This document shows positions 1 to 9,559 of a stretch of 64,000 nucleotides of DNA, piece by piece. Origin of the DNA: Mycobacterium kansasii ATCC 12478 (GTDB taxonomy: Bacteria > Actinomycetota > Actinomycetes > Mycobacteriales > Mycobacteriaceae); contig NC_022663.1 in NCBI RefSeq assembly GCF_000157895.3, positions 4,216,001-4,280,000 on the forward strand. The letters run 5' to 3'. The position numbers and the translations under genes are program-made. Position 1 is the stretch's first letter. Each line of letters begins with the position of its first letter. A model generated the notes under the pieces. The model was not told the DNA's origin. It ran no database searches and saw only the letters and a program-made list of their open reading frames with translations.

Positions 1-1
1 G

Positions 2-3000
2 GACCGCATCGCCGGCTTCTCGCCGATCCCGGCGATGTCGATGGTCAGCCACGCGGCCGGCTCCCGTTTCGTGGAGTTGATCGGCGGGGCGATGACGTCG
101 TTCTATGACTGGTACGCCGACCTTCCGGTGGCGGCGCCGCAGGTGTTCGGCGACCAGACCGACGTGCCGGAGTCCGGCGACTGGTGGGACGCCGCGTACC
201 TGATGATGTGGGGGTCGAACGTGCCGGTCACCCGCACGCCTGACGCGCACTGGATGGCCGAGGTGCGTTACCGCGGCACCAAGGTGGTCACCGTCAGCCC
301 CGACTACGCCGACAACACCAAGTTCGCCGACGAGTGGCTGCCCTGCGCGGCCGGCACCGACGGCGCGCTGGCCATGGCCATGGGACACGTAATGCTATCG
401 GAATGCTTTGTCAGGCAACGGGTTCCGTTTTTCGTCGATTATGTGCGCCGGTTCACCGACCTGCCGTTCCTGGTCAAGCTGGAAAGCCGCGGTGACGACG
501 TGGTGCCGGGCAAGGTCCTCACCGCCGCCGACCTGGGCCACGACATCGAGAACGCGGCGTTCAAACCGGTCTTGCTGGACGGCGCCACCGACCGGGCCGC
601 GGTCCCGCACGGATCGCTCGGCTTCCGGTACGGCGACGACGGCGTGGGCAAGTGGAACCTCGACCTCGGGGACATCGTGCCGGCGCTGACCGTCGCGCAC
701 CGCAGCGCCGGCGAAACCGCGCGAATCATCCTGCCGTGCTTCGACACTGACGACGGCCGCGGCGAGACGATGATTCGCGGCGTCCCGGTGCGCCGCATCG
801 GCGAGAACCTGACCTGCACGGTGTTCGACCTGATGCTGGCCCAGTACGGGGTCGCCCGGCCCGGGCTGCCGGGAGACTGGCCCACCGGCTACGACGATGC
901 GACGTACCCGTACACGCCGGCCTGGCAGGAGCCGATCACCGGGGTACCGGCGGGCAAGGTCATTCGGGTGGCGCGTGAATTCGCCCGCAGCGCCGAGGAA
1001 TCCGGCGGCCGGTCGATGATCATCATGGGTGCGGGCATCTGCCAATGGTTCCACGGCGACGCCACCTATCGGGCCGTGCTGGCGCTGTTGCTGCTCACCG
1101 GGTCGATGGGCCGCAACGGCGGCGGGTGGGCGCACTATGTCGGTCAGGAAAAGTGCCGCCCCGTCACGGGCTGGGCGACGATGGCGATGGCCACCGACTG
1201 GTCGCGGCCGCCGCGCCAGATGGCGGGCACGTCGTACTGGTACGTGCACACCGACCAGTGGCGCTATGACGGCTACCGGGCCGACGCGCTGGCCAGCCCC
1301 GTCGGCCGCGGCCGGTTCGCGCGCAAGCACACCATGGACGTGCTGGCCGCCGCAGTCGCGATGGGCTGGACGCCGTTCTACCCGCAGTTCAACCGCTCCA
1401 GCCTCGACGTCGCCGACGAGGCACGCGCGGCCGGGCGGGACATCGCCGACTACGTGGCCGAGCAACTCGCCACGGGCGCCCTCAAACCGGCCCTGGCCGA
1501 TCCCGACGACCCGGCGAACTGGCCGCGGGTGCTCAACGTGTGGCGCGCCAACCTGCTCGGCTCGTCCAGCAAGGGCAACGAATACTTCCTGGCGCACCTG
1601 CTCGGCACGACGTCGAATCTGCAAGCAGCACCGGCGCCAGAAGCGTTGCGGCCCAATGACATCGTCTGGCGCGACGACATCGGTGAAGGCAAGCTCGACC
1701 TGCTGATGTCCATCGACTTCCGGATGACGTCCACGACGTTGCTGTCCGACGTGGTGCTGCCGGCCGCCACCTGGTACGAGAAGGCCGACCTGTCCAGCAC
1801 CGACATGCACCCGTTCGTGCACGCATTCAGTCCCGCCATCGATCCGCCGTGGGAAACCCGCTCCGACTACCAGGCATTCGGCGCGATCGCGACCGTCTTC
1901 TCGGCGCTGGCGGCCAAGCACCTGGGCACCCGCACCGACGTCGTGCTCGGCGCGCTGCAGCACGACACCCCCGGCGCGATGGCCTACCCGTCGGGAACCG
2001 AATACGACTGGCGCACCACAGGAGAGCTGCCTAAGGCCGGTAAGACGATGGGCACCATCGCCGTGGTCGAGCGAGACTACGCCGCCATTGCCGACAAGTG
2101 GGCCGCGCTGGGGCCGCTGACCGAGCGGCTGGGGCTGACCACGAAGGGCATCACCGTCTGGCCGGATCGCGAAGTCGACGAGCTCGCCGCCAAATTCGGG
2201 GTGCTGAACTCCGGGCCCGCCGCCGGCCGGCCGGCGATCACCACCGCCGAGCACATGGCTGACGTGATCCTGGCGCTGTCGGGAACGAGCAACGGCCGGC
2301 TCGCGGTCGAGGGCTTTCATCAACTGGAGCGACGGACCGGGCGCAGGCTGGCGCATCTGGCCGAAGGCAGCGAGGAACGCCGCATCACCTATGCCGACAC
2401 CCAGGCCCGCCCGGTGCCCGTGATCACCAGCCCGGAGTGGTCCGGAAGCGAGACCGGCGGCCGCCGGTACGCGCCGTTCACGGTGAACATCGAGGAGCTC
2501 AAGCCGTTTCACACGCTCACCGGCCGAATGCACTTCTACCTGGACCACGACTGGGTCGAAGAGCTCGGCGAGCAGCTGCCGATCTACCGTCCGCCGCTGG
2601 ACATGTCGCGGCTCTTCGGTGAGCCGAGACTGGGCGGTGACGGCGCGGTGCTGACCGTGCGGTATCTGACGCCACACTCGAAATGGTCGATCCACTCGGA
2701 GTATCAGGACAACCTGCTCATGCTATCGCTGTCGCGGGGCGGTCCCACCATGTGGATGAGCGTGGGTGATGCCGCGAAAATCGCTGCGCGTGACAACGAT
2801 TGGGTGGAGGCGGTCAACCGCAACGGGGTGGTGGTGTGCCGAGCGATCGTCAGTCACCGGATGCCCGACGGCGTCGTATTCGTCTACCACGCCCAGGAGC
2901 GCACCATCGACACGCCCCTGACCGAGACCACCGGGCGTCGCGGTGGCATCCACAATTCGCTGACTCGGCTGCTGATCAAGCCCAGCCACCTGGCGGGCGG

Positions 3001-3103
3001 CTACGCGCAGAACGCGTTCGCGTTCAACTACTTAGGCCCAACCGGCAACCAGCGTGACGAGGTGGCGGTGGTACGTCGGCGCTCCCAGGAGGTGGCCTAC
3101 TGA
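2..3103 (+). CDS. narG: Respiratory nitrate reductase alpha subunit (5' truncated)
   Basis: Molybdenum catalytic subunit of a membrane-bound quinol:nitrate oxidoreductase. The window starts inside the gene; the frame is open from base 2 and about 1,033 residues are visible of the roughly 1,240 usual for NarG, so the N-terminal Fe-S region is upstream. Diagnostic NarG stretches are seen: AGFSPIPAMSMVSHAAG at the start, SFYDWYADLP, QTDVPESGDWWD, WGSNVPVTRTPDAH, GGGWAHYVGQEK, LLGSSSKGNEYF and YHAQERTIDTPLTETTG near the C-terminus. All are typical of NarG rather than of periplasmic NapA or formate dehydrogenase. The TGA overlaps the ATG of narH (TGATG), so the two are translationally coupled. M. 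tuberculosis has narGHJI elsewhere (Rv1161-Rv1164) and nothing of this kind next to recD, so this may be a second or relocated nar operon. Family assignment is very firm. Confidence 0.95.
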   Translation, partial: DRIAGFSPIPAMSMVSHAAGSRFVELIGGAMTSFYDWYADLPVAAPQVFGDQTDVPESGDWWDAAYLMMWGSNVPVTRTPDAHWMAEVRYRGTKVVTVSPDYADNTKFADEWLPCAAGTDGALAMAMGHVMLSECFVRQRVPFFVDYVRRFTDLPFLVKLESRGDDVVPGKVLTAADLGHDIENAAFKPVLLDGATDRAAVPHGSLGFRYGDDGVGKWNLDLGDIVPALTVAHRSAGETARIILPCFDTDDGRGETMIRGVPVRRIGENLTCTVFDLMLAQYGVARPGLPGDWPTGYDDATYPYTPAWQEPITGVPAGKVIRVAREFARSAEESGGRSMIIMGAGICQWFHGDATYRAVLALLLLTGSMGRNGGGWAHYVGQEKCRPVTGWATMAMATDWSRPPRQMAGTSYWYVHTDQWRYDGYRADALASPVGRGRFARKHTMDVLAAAVAMGWTPFYPQFNRSSLDVADEARAAGRDIADYVAEQLATGALKPALADPDDPANWPRVLNVWRANLLGSSSKGNEYFLAHLLGTTSNLQAAPAPEALRPNDIVWRDDIGEGKLDLLMSIDFRMTSTTLLSDVVLPAATWYEKADLSSTDMHPFVHAFSPAIDPPWETRSDYQAFGAIATVFSALAAKHLGTRTDVVLGALQHDTPGAMAYPSGTEYDWRTTGELPKAGKTMGTIAVVERDYAAIADKWAALGPLTERLGLTTKGITVWPDREVDELAAKFGVLNSGPAAGRPAITTAEHMADVILALSGTSNGRLAVEGFHQLERRTGRRLAHLAEGSEERRITYADTQARPVPVITSPEWSGSETGGRRYAPFTVNIEELKPFHTLTGRMHFYLDHDWVEELGEQLPIYRPPLDMSRLFGEPRLGGDGAVLTVRYLTPHSKWSIHSEYQDNLLMLSLSRGGPTMWMSVGDAAKIAARDNDWVEAVNRNGVVVCRAIVSHRMPDGVVFVYHAQERTIDTPLTETTGRRGGIHNSLTRLLIKPSHLAGGYAQNAFAFNYLGPTGNQRDEVAVVRRRSQEVAY

Positions 3104-4752
3104 TGAAAGTCATGGCGCAGCTGGCGATGGTGATGAACCTCGACAAGTGCATCGGCTGCCATACCTGTTCGGTGACCTGCAAGCAGGCGTGGACCAACCG
3201 CAGCGGCACCGAGTACGTATGGTTCAACAACGTCGAAACCCGTCCGGGCCAAGGCTATCCGCGCACCTATGAAGACCAGACGCGCTGGCGCGGGGGCTGG
3301 GAACGCGACAAGCGCGGTCGACTGAGGCTGCGCGGAGGAGGCCGGCTGGCCAAGCTGCTGAAGATCTTCGCCAACCCCAAGATGCCGAGCCTCGCCGACT
3401 ACTACGAGCCGTGGACGTACGACTACGAGAAGCTGATCACCGCCCCGCTGGGCGAGCAGATGCCGGTGGCGCCGCCGCGCAGCCTGATCAGCGGCAAGCC
3501 GATGAAGGTGTCGTGGTCGGCGAACTGGGACGACGACCTTGGGGGCTCACCGGAAATCGTGCCCGGCGACCCGGTGCTGCAACAAGTCAGCGAACGGGTG
3601 CGGTTGGAACTCGAGCAGGCATTCATGTTCTATCTGCCGCGGATCTGCGAGCACTGCCTGAACCCGTCGTGCGTGGCGTCCTGCCCGTCGGGTGCGATGT
3701 ACAAACGCACCGAGGACGGGATCGTGCTCGTCGACCAGGATCGCTGCCGCGGCTGGCGGATGTGTGTGTCGGGTTGCCCGTACAAGAAGGTGTACTTCAA
3801 CCACAAGACCGGTAAGGCGGAGAAGTGCACGATGTGCTATCCGCGCATCGAAGTGGGCCTGCCGACGGTGTGCTCGGAAACGTGCGTCGGACGGTTACGT
3901 TACCTCGGGTTGGTGCTCTACGACGTCGACCGGGTGCTGGAAGCCGCGTCGGTGGAGCGCGACGCCGATCTCTACCCTGCTCACCGGCGAATCCTGTTGA
4001 ACCCCAACGACCCCGACGTGATCGCCGGTGCGCGCGCCGAGGGGATCCCCGACGAATGGATCGAGGCCGCCCAGCGCTCCCCGGTCTACGCGCTGATCAA
4101 CACCTACCAGGTGGCGCTGCCGCTGCATCCGGAATTTCGCACGGTACCGATGGTTTGGTACATTCCGCCGCTGTCTCCGGTGGTCGACGCCATCGGCCGC
4201 GACGGCCACGACGGTGAGGACCTGGGCAACTTGTTCGGGGCGCTGGGGGCACTGCGCATTCCGATCGAGTACCTCGCGGGGCTGTTCACCGCCGGCGACA
4301 CAACCGTGGTGGAATCCGTGCTGCGCAGGCTGGCGGCGATGCGTTCCTATATGCGCGATATCAACCTCGGCCGGCCGACGCAGCCGCATATCCCGGAATC
4401 GGTCGGCATGACCGAAGAGCAGATCTACCAGATGTACCGGCTGCTTGCGTTGGCGAAATACGAAGAGCGGTATGTGATCCCGACCGCGTACGAGCTGGAC
4501 GGCGACGCGGTTGAGGAAGCCGGGTGCTCGTTGTCCTTCGACGGCGGTCCCGGGATGTACGGGTCCGGCCCGTTCGGCGAGGCCAGCGGAGGACCGGTGC
4601 CGGTGGCGGTCGAGACGTTCCACGCGCTGCGGCAACGGCAGACCAGTGAAGGGATGGCCGCCAACGCCAATCAGCCGTCGCGGGTCAACCTCCTCAACTG
4701 GGACGGTCGCGGGGTGCCACCCGGAATGTTCCCGCGCGGGCGGCGGCGATGA
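3103..4752 (+). CDS. narH: Respiratory nitrate reductase beta subunit (Fe-S)
   Basis: Electron-transfer subunit that passes electrons from the NarI hemes to the NarG molybdenum centre on the inner face of the membrane. The 549-residue product carries four cysteine clusters: CIGCHTCSVTC near residues 16-26, CEHCLNPSCVASC, CRGWRMCVSGCPYKK (a Trp in place of a Cys, the mark of the [3Fe-4S] centre) and CTMCYPRIEVGLPTVC. Length is slightly above the E. coli protein (512 aa), with a Gly-rich C-terminal extension. The start overlaps the narG stop, with AGGAGGT about 8 bases upstream. The stop is followed after 37 bases by narI; the chaperone gene narJ, normally between narH and narI, is missing. Confidence 0.95.
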   Translation: MKVMAQLAMVMNLDKCIGCHTCSVTCKQAWTNRSGTEYVWFNNVETRPGQGYPRTYEDQTRWRGGWERDKRGRLRLRGGGRLAKLLKIFANPKMPSLADYYEPWTYDYEKLITAPLGEQMPVAPPRSLISGKPMKVSWSANWDDDLGGSPEIVPGDPVLQQVSERVRLELEQAFMFYLPRICEHCLNPSCVASCPSGAMYKRTEDGIVLVDQDRCRGWRMCVSGCPYKKVYFNHKTGKAEKCTMCYPRIEVGLPTVCSETCVGRLRYLGLVLYDVDRVLEAASVERDADLYPAHRRILLNPNDPDVIAGARAEGIPDEWIEAAQRSPVYALINTYQVALPLHPEFRTVPMVWYIPPLSPVVDAIGRDGHDGEDLGNLFGALGALRIPIEYLAGLFTAGDTTVVESVLRRLAAMRSYMRDINLGRPTQPHIPESVGMTEEQIYQMYRLLALAKYEERYVIPTAYELDGDAVEEAGCSLSFDGGPGMYGSGPFGEASGGPVPVAVETFHALRQRQTSEGMAANANQPSRVNLLNWDGRGVPPGMFPRGRRR

Positions 4753-4789
4753 GGTCACTGCAGGCGAGGCAACTCCGGAGGTGAATGAG

Positions 4790-5518
4790 GTGCTCGGCAA
4801 GACGTTCTGGGATGTGGTGCCGTACGTGGTACTTGCGATCGTCGCCGTCGGCACCTGGTGGCGGTACCGCTATGACAAGTTCGGGTGGACCACCCGCTCG
4901 TCGCAGCTTTACGAGGTGCGGTTGCTGCGTATCGCGAGCCCGCTTTTCCACTACGGCATTCTGGTGGTGATCGTCGGACACGTCATCGGCCTGCTGATCC
5001 CGGAATCGTGGACGGACGCAGTCCGGGTAAGTCATCACGCCTACCACGTCCAGGCTGTTGTGCTGGGGTCGATAGCCGGCGTCACCACGCTGACGGGGCT
5101 GGCGCTACTGATCTACCGGCGACGCAGCCGCGGCCCGGTGTTCATGGCCACCACGGTCAACGACAAGCTGATGTATGTGTTGCTGGCGGGGGCCATATCG
5201 GCGGGGCTGTATACGACCGCGTTGGGCTCGGGGACGTTCGGCGAGTCGTACAACTACCGCGAAACCGTCTCGGTGTGGTTCCGGTCCATCTGGGTGCTGC
5301 AACCTCGCGGCGAACTGATGGCGCTGGCGCCGTTGTACTACCAGCTGCATGTGATGATCGCGCTGGCGCTGTTTGCGATCTGGCCTTTCACCCGGCTGGT
5401 TCACGCGTTCAGCGCACCGGTCGCGTATCTGTTCCGGCCCTACGTCGTCTACCGCAGCCGCGGCGTCGCCACGCGCAAGGAGCTGGTCGGATCACATCTT
5501 CAGCGCCGCGGCCGCTGA
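4790..5518 (+). CDS. narI: Respiratory nitrate reductase gamma subunit (cytochrome b)
   Basis: Membrane di-heme cytochrome b that oxidises quinol and anchors NarGH. The product of about 242 residues has five hydrophobic segments. The four expected heme-ligand histidines are present: two in LFHYGILVVIVGHVIGLL and two in YYQLHVMIALALFAIWPFTR followed by LVH. I chose GTG at 4790 because GGAGG at 4777-4781 sits 8 bases upstream; an in-frame GTG at 4781 overlaps that Shine-Dalgarno and is less likely. The last 19 bases overlap the 3' end of the convergent DedA-type gene. Because narJ is absent, maturation of this complex must rely on a chaperone encoded elsewhere, or the complex is poorly assembled. 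Confidence 0.92.
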   Translation: MLGKTFWDVVPYVVLAIVAVGTWWRYRYDKFGWTTRSSQLYEVRLLRIASPLFHYGILVVIVGHVIGLLIPESWTDAVRVSHHAYHVQAVVLGSIAGVTTLTGLALLIYRRRSRGPVFMATTVNDKLMYVLLAGAISAGLYTTALGSGTFGESYNYRETVSVWFRSIWVLQPRGELMALAPLYYQLHVMIALALFAIWPFTRLVHAFSAPVAYLFRPYVVYRSRGVATRKELVGSHLQRRGR

Positions 5519-6207
5519 CTCGGCAGTGCGCGCCCACGCCAAGATCGGTAACCACGCCGTGCGGCGAACACGCCGACGACGGCGGTCACGCACCATACCG
5601 CTATCGCCGCGTATGCCAGCGGTGAGGACCGATCACCGATCGAGGCGCCCAGCGCGGTGTAGACGAATGCCCGCGGCATCGAACCGATAAACGCGCCGAC
5701 GGCCATCTGCCACAACGGAACTCCAAACGCACCGAACGCATAGGAGGCGAGCGCATCCGAGATGCCGGGGACGAAACGCTGACCGACCACCGCCCACAGT
5801 CCGCGTCGTTCGATCAGCACGTCGATGCGGTCGGCGCGGCTCGCCCCCAGCAGAGTACGTGCGCTGTCGCGTCCGGCCCGACGGCCGACGAAGCTGGCGA
5901 CGATCGCGGTACCCACCGTCGCACCCAGCGTCACAAAGATGCCCTCTACCGGACCGAACAGCAGACCGCTACCCGCTGCCAGGACCGGGCCCGGCACGAA
6001 CAACGCTCCGAGGACAGCCGAGGCCACAACGTAGGTCAGCGGCGCCGCCGGACCTGTCGCCGAGACCGCGCGACGCATCACCTCGACGTCGACGACTCGT
6101 GCGACGGCTACCAGGTACCACAGCCCGAGTAGAAAGCCGGCGAACACGACGAGCCGCACGATGTGGTGTCGTCGGGATGTCAGCGGAGAACCGGGGTTGT
6201 CGACCAT
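5500..6207 (-). CDS. DedA/VTT-domain (SNARE-associated) membrane protein
   Basis: The 235-residue integral membrane protein belongs to the TVP38/TMEM64 (VTT, DedA-like) family, associated with lipid scrambling/flipping and membrane homeostasis. After a short basic N-terminus there is a first hydrophobic segment (about residues 17-37). The family core follows: a proline/glycine-rich re-entrant region (ALFVPGPVLAAGSGLLFG, about residues 69-86), a GATVGTAIVASFVGRRAGR stretch, a second re-entrant loop (VVGQRFVPGISDALASYAFG) and a C-terminal membrane helix. It resembles the M. tuberculosis Rv0625c product, also close to recD. ATG at 6207; the 3' end overlaps narI by 19 bases tail to tail, which is unusual for unrelated genes. 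Substrate unknown. Confidence 0.85.
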   Translation of the reverse strand: MVDNPGSPLTSRRHHIVRLVVFAGFLLGLWYLVAVARVVDVEVMRRAVSATGPAAPLTYVVASAVLGALFVPGPVLAAGSGLLFGPVEGIFVTLGATVGTAIVASFVGRRAGRDSARTLLGASRADRIDVLIERRGLWAVVGQRFVPGISDALASYAFGAFGVPLWQMAVGAFIGSMPRAFVYTALGASIGDRSSPLAYAAIAVWCVTAVVGVFAARRGYRSWRGRALPSQRPRR

Positions 6208-6252
6208 GCTGACCGCAATTCTTCCGCACCGGCATGTCCGGGCACGCCCTGG

Positions 6253-7515
6253 CTACTCGACAGTGCCTTTGACCAGACGGCCATCCTTGATGATGGCGAC
6301 GAACGCCTCTTGGGGCCGGGCGATCAGCGAGATGTCGGCAACCGGATTGCCGTCGACGAGAACCAAGTCGGCCAGGGCGCCGTCGGCCACCACACCCAGC
6401 CGGCCGGGGTACGGGTTGCGCGGCCCGGACATGGCCAAGAGCTCGGCGTTGCGGATGGTCGCCTGCTGCAGCACCTCGGCGGGCGTGAACCAGCGGGTGA
6501 GCTCGGCAAGCTGGGCGCCCTGCCGGCTGGCGAGTGTGGTGTCGAACAATATGTCGGTTCCGAACGCGACCTTGACCCGGTGCTTGATCGCAAGCCGATA
6601 CGCGGTGTCGGTGCCGGAGACCACCTGCCGCAGCTTTGCCGTCGTCTGCGGTGTGACCGGGATCGTGGGCTCGTCGTTCAGGAAGGGCTGCAGGCACCAC
6701 CAGATGTCGTTTTCGGCGAGCAGCGCGGCGGTGTCCTCATCGATGAGGTGGCCGTGCTCGATGCACCGGACCCCGGCGGCGACGGCAGTGCGGATCGCGC
6801 GCGGCGTGTACGCGTGCACGGTGACGTAGGTGCCCCAGTTCTCCGCGGCCGCCACCGCGGCACGGATCTCGGCTTCGGTGAACTGGGCCACGTCGACCGG
6901 GTCATACGTCGAGGTGATACCGCCACCGGCCATCAGCTTGAGCTGAGAGGCACCGCGCCGCAACATCTCTCGTGCCCCCCGTAGCACTTCGGCTTCGCCG
7001 TCGGCGATGACGGCGGCACCGATGATCTCGGTGTAGCTCAGATGTCCGCAGATACCGCGAGGAACCTCGTGGGGCAGCCGGAAGTCGCCGTGTCCACCGG
7101 TCTGGGAGATGAACCCGCCCGAAGGATAAATGCGCGGGCCGACGATCACGCCCTCGTCGATCGCCTGCTTGATCCCGAACACCGGCCCGCCGAGATCGCG
7201 GACCGTGGTGAAGCCGCGTAGCAGCGTTTCCCGGGCGCCGGTGATCGCCCGGGCGTAGACGTAACCGAGTTCGCTGAGTTGCGCCACCGCCGCCGGGATG
7301 GTGGCGAACATCGCATGCCAGTGCGCGTCAATCAGCCCGGGTATCAACGTCTTTGCGGTCCCGTCGATCTTCGAGCCGGAGAATTCCGTCGAACCAGCGG
7401 GCGCCACCGCGGCGATCACGCCCTCCCGGATGGTGACGTCCATCGGCCCGGTGATCCGGCCGTCGACGCTGTCGAAGACGTCGACATTGGAAATACGCAG
7501 TTCGTGTGTGTCCAT
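6253..7515 (-). CDS. Metal-dependent amidohydrolase family protein
   Basis: The 420-residue cytosolic enzyme has the composite-domain amidohydrolase fold (imidazolonepropionase / Xaa-Pro dipeptidase-like branch). The order is a beta-sandwich N-terminus, the metal-binding HxH motif in LIDAHWHAM (about residues 61-69), the lysine of LKLMAGGG (candidate carboxylated Lys), VHAYT and EHGHLIDE histidines, and FGTDIL supplying the catalytic aspartate. The C-terminal sandwich reads LGVVADGALADLVLVDGNP. It should hydrolyse an amide or lactam bond in a small molecule; the substrate cannot be read from sequence. ATG at 7515 has AGGAG just upstream. It is 45 bases from the DedA gene on the same strand, so the two may be co-transcribed. 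Confidence 0.85.
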   Translation of the reverse strand: MDTHELRISNVDVFDSVDGRITGPMDVTIREGVIAAVAPAGSTEFSGSKIDGTAKTLIPGLIDAHWHAMFATIPAAVAQLSELGYVYARAITGARETLLRGFTTVRDLGGPVFGIKQAIDEGVIVGPRIYPSGGFISQTGGHGDFRLPHEVPRGICGHLSYTEIIGAAVIADGEAEVLRGAREMLRRGASQLKLMAGGGITSTYDPVDVAQFTEAEIRAAVAAAENWGTYVTVHAYTPRAIRTAVAAGVRCIEHGHLIDEDTAALLAENDIWWCLQPFLNDEPTIPVTPQTTAKLRQVVSGTDTAYRLAIKHRVKVAFGTDILFDTTLASRQGAQLAELTRWFTPAEVLQQATIRNAELLAMSGPRNPYPGRLGVVADGALADLVLVDGNPVADISLIARPQEAFVAIIKDGRLVKGTVE

Positions 7516-7933
7516 GCCGGCTCCTTGTCGAGACTGCGGCGGCTCGGCGAACCCCCGAAGTAGAGTATGGTCCAGGCCGGACGTTCTTTTGGACCAAAGT
7601 TCGGTTGACGGTAACGGATCGTGAAGACATTGCTACCCCGGTCGCCAACTGACCGAGTGACGGTCAATTAGCCTGGCTCGGTACGTCGGTGAGGTGCCGA
7701 GTGTCGCAGTTGACACATGAGCAGCCGCCTCTCTGGCGTAGAACATGATTCGTCGTTCTCCGTGGGGTGATCATCGGCGAGCCCCCGGATGGTCGTCGGG
7801 TCGCGAACTCGCCGCGCTGCCCGATGGTCGCCTTCTTGCGAGCACCGCGGTTACCGCACCGGCTTCACGCGTCGTTGTCGGCGGGTGGTCAGTTCAGATC
7901 GTGTTGTCGGCGCCGTCGTCTAGTATCGCTCAT
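7516..7933. other. Intergenic region between divergent amidohydrolase and HNH genes
   Basis: A 418-base divergent spacer with no convincing gene. It holds a near-palindrome, CTTTTGGACCAAAG (about 7588-7601, 12 of 14 positions symmetrical), 70-85 bases upstream of the amidohydrolase ATG. It also holds a short inverted repeat GTGTC(N6)GACAC at 7701-7716. Both are possible operator sites, unassigned. The frame of the HNH gene stays open upstream of 7934 but the composition there looks non-coding. Confidence 0.4.
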
Positions 7934-9481
7934 ATGTTCGAAGTGTCGTTGCCCGATCCGGCTGAGCTGCGCCGATGCGACGACGCTGCGCTGGTGGCAG
8001 CGATCGAGGACTGTGCTCGCGCGGAGGCGGCCGCGAGTGCTCGGCGGTTGTCGGCGATCGCGGCCCTGACCTGTCGGCGCACGGCCAGTGACCAGCGCGC
8101 AGACTGGGCTTGCGACGAATGGGACAGCGCTGCTGCCGAGGTGGCTGCCGCGCTGGGTCTGAGTCAGGGCAGGGCGTCTGGGCAGATGCATCTGAGCCTG
8201 GCGTTGAATCGGCTGCCCAAGGTGGCGGCGCTGTTTTTGGCCGGAGGGATTAGTGCGCGGTTGATGTCGGTCATCGCGTGGCGGACCTATCTGGTCCGCG
8301 ACCCCGAGGCGCAGCGACTCGTCGATGCCGCGGTGGCCGAACACGCCGGCGCGTGGGGGCCGTTGTCGGCGTCCAAATTGGAGCAGGCCATCGACGGGTG
8401 GGTTGATCGCTACGACCCCGGTGCGTTGCGGCGCACCCGTGCGGCGGCCCGCAGCCGCGACGTGTGCTTCGGCGACCCCGATGACGACGTGGGCACCGCC
8501 GCGTTGTGGGGCCGGCTCTATGCCACCGACGCCGCGATGCTGGATCGGCGGTTGACACAGATGGCCCGCGGGGTGTGCGACGACGACCCGCGCACGCTAG
8601 CTCAGCGTCGCGCCGATGCGCTGGGCGCGTTGGCCGCGGGCGCCGAACGGCTGGCGTGCGGGTGCGGTAACGCCGACTGCCCCTGCGGTGCCGGCGACAC
8701 TAACGAGCGGGCCAGCGGTGTGGTCATCCACGTCCTCGCCGAGTCCTGCGCGCTGGATGCTGCAGCTGACCCGCACATTTCGGGTGAGGCGCCGCCATCG
8801 CGGCCAATCACTTCGGAGATGACGCTGGCCGAGGCGTTGGCGCCGGACCCCGAACCCGATCAGCCCACCGCGTCATCGGTCAAGCCGCCGGCCGCGTTGA
8901 TTACCAGCGGGGGTGTGGTGCCTGCGCCGCTGCTGGCCGAGTTGATCCGCGGCGGGGCCACCATCAGCCCCGTGCGCCAACCCGGCGGCCGTGGGTTAGA
9001 GCCGCACTACCGGCCGTCGGCCAAGCTGGCGGAGTTCATCCGAATCCGCGATTTGACGTGCCGGTTCCCCGGATGTGACGTGCCCGCCGAATTTTGTGAC
9101 ATCGACCATACGGTGTCCTGGCCGTTGGGGCCCACACATCCGTCAAACCTTAAGTGTGCGTGTAGAAAACACCACCTGTTGAAAACGTTCTGGACGGCCT
9201 GGAAGGATGTGCAGCTGCCCGACGGCACGGTGATCTGGACCGCGCCCAACGGAGGGACCTACACCACCCGCCCCGGCAGCTGGATCTTCTTTCCCGCCTG
9301 GAACACCACCACCGGCGACTTGCCTCCAACACCAACCCCCGCAACTACGGTCGGTGACCGCGGCGTGATGATGCCCCACCGGCAACGCACCCGAGCCGCC
9401 GAGGGCGCCCGCCGCATCAAATGCGAACGGGCCCGCAACGATGCCCACGTTGCCGAACGCAACAAGCCACCACCATTTTGA
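7934..9481 (+). CDS. DUF222 / HNH endonuclease domain protein (13E12 repeat family)
   Basis: The 515-residue protein is of the REP13E12 family, multicopy in mycobacteria. The N-terminal two-thirds is the helical DUF222 region (MFEVSLPDPAELRRCDDAAL onward). The C-terminus has an HNH nuclease module: CRFPGC, then CDIDHTVSWPLGPTHPSNLK, then CRKHHLLKT, with the cysteine pairs and catalytic histidines in place. The start is taken at ATG 7934, where family similarity begins; upstream in-frame ATG 7745 gives an unlikely basic extension. Stand-alone gene upstream of and convergent with recD. Function is unproven; in M. tuberculosis such repeats are sites of prophage phiRv1 insertion, so this copy could mark past mobility (inference). 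Confidence 0.85.
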   Translation: MFEVSLPDPAELRRCDDAALVAAIEDCARAEAAASARRLSAIAALTCRRTASDQRADWACDEWDSAAAEVAAALGLSQGRASGQMHLSLALNRLPKVAALFLAGGISARLMSVIAWRTYLVRDPEAQRLVDAAVAEHAGAWGPLSASKLEQAIDGWVDRYDPGALRRTRAAARSRDVCFGDPDDDVGTAALWGRLYATDAAMLDRRLTQMARGVCDDDPRTLAQRRADALGALAAGAERLACGCGNADCPCGAGDTNERASGVVIHVLAESCALDAAADPHISGEAPPSRPITSEMTLAEALAPDPEPDQPTASSVKPPAALITSGGVVPAPLLAELIRGGATISPVRQPGGRGLEPHYRPSAKLAEFIRIRDLTCRFPGCDVPAEFCDIDHTVSWPLGPTHPSNLKCACRKHHLLKTFWTAWKDVQLPDGTVIWTAPNGGTYTTRPGSWIFFPAWNTTTGDLPPTPTPATTVGDRGVMMPHRQRTRAAEGARRIKCERARNDAHVAERNKPPPF

Positions 9482-9559
9482 CCAGTCAAACGAAGACAGC
9501 GGATCACGGCGTCATGACAGCGCGGGCGGGATGGTGTGCACAGCCATCCACCGCAGAAA

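Noticed and set aside
395..2695. 766-codon open frame on the minus strand opposite narG
   Set aside because: Low-complexity Arg/Gly/Val product typical of the antisense frame of a GC-rich gene; narG on the other strand is unmistakable.
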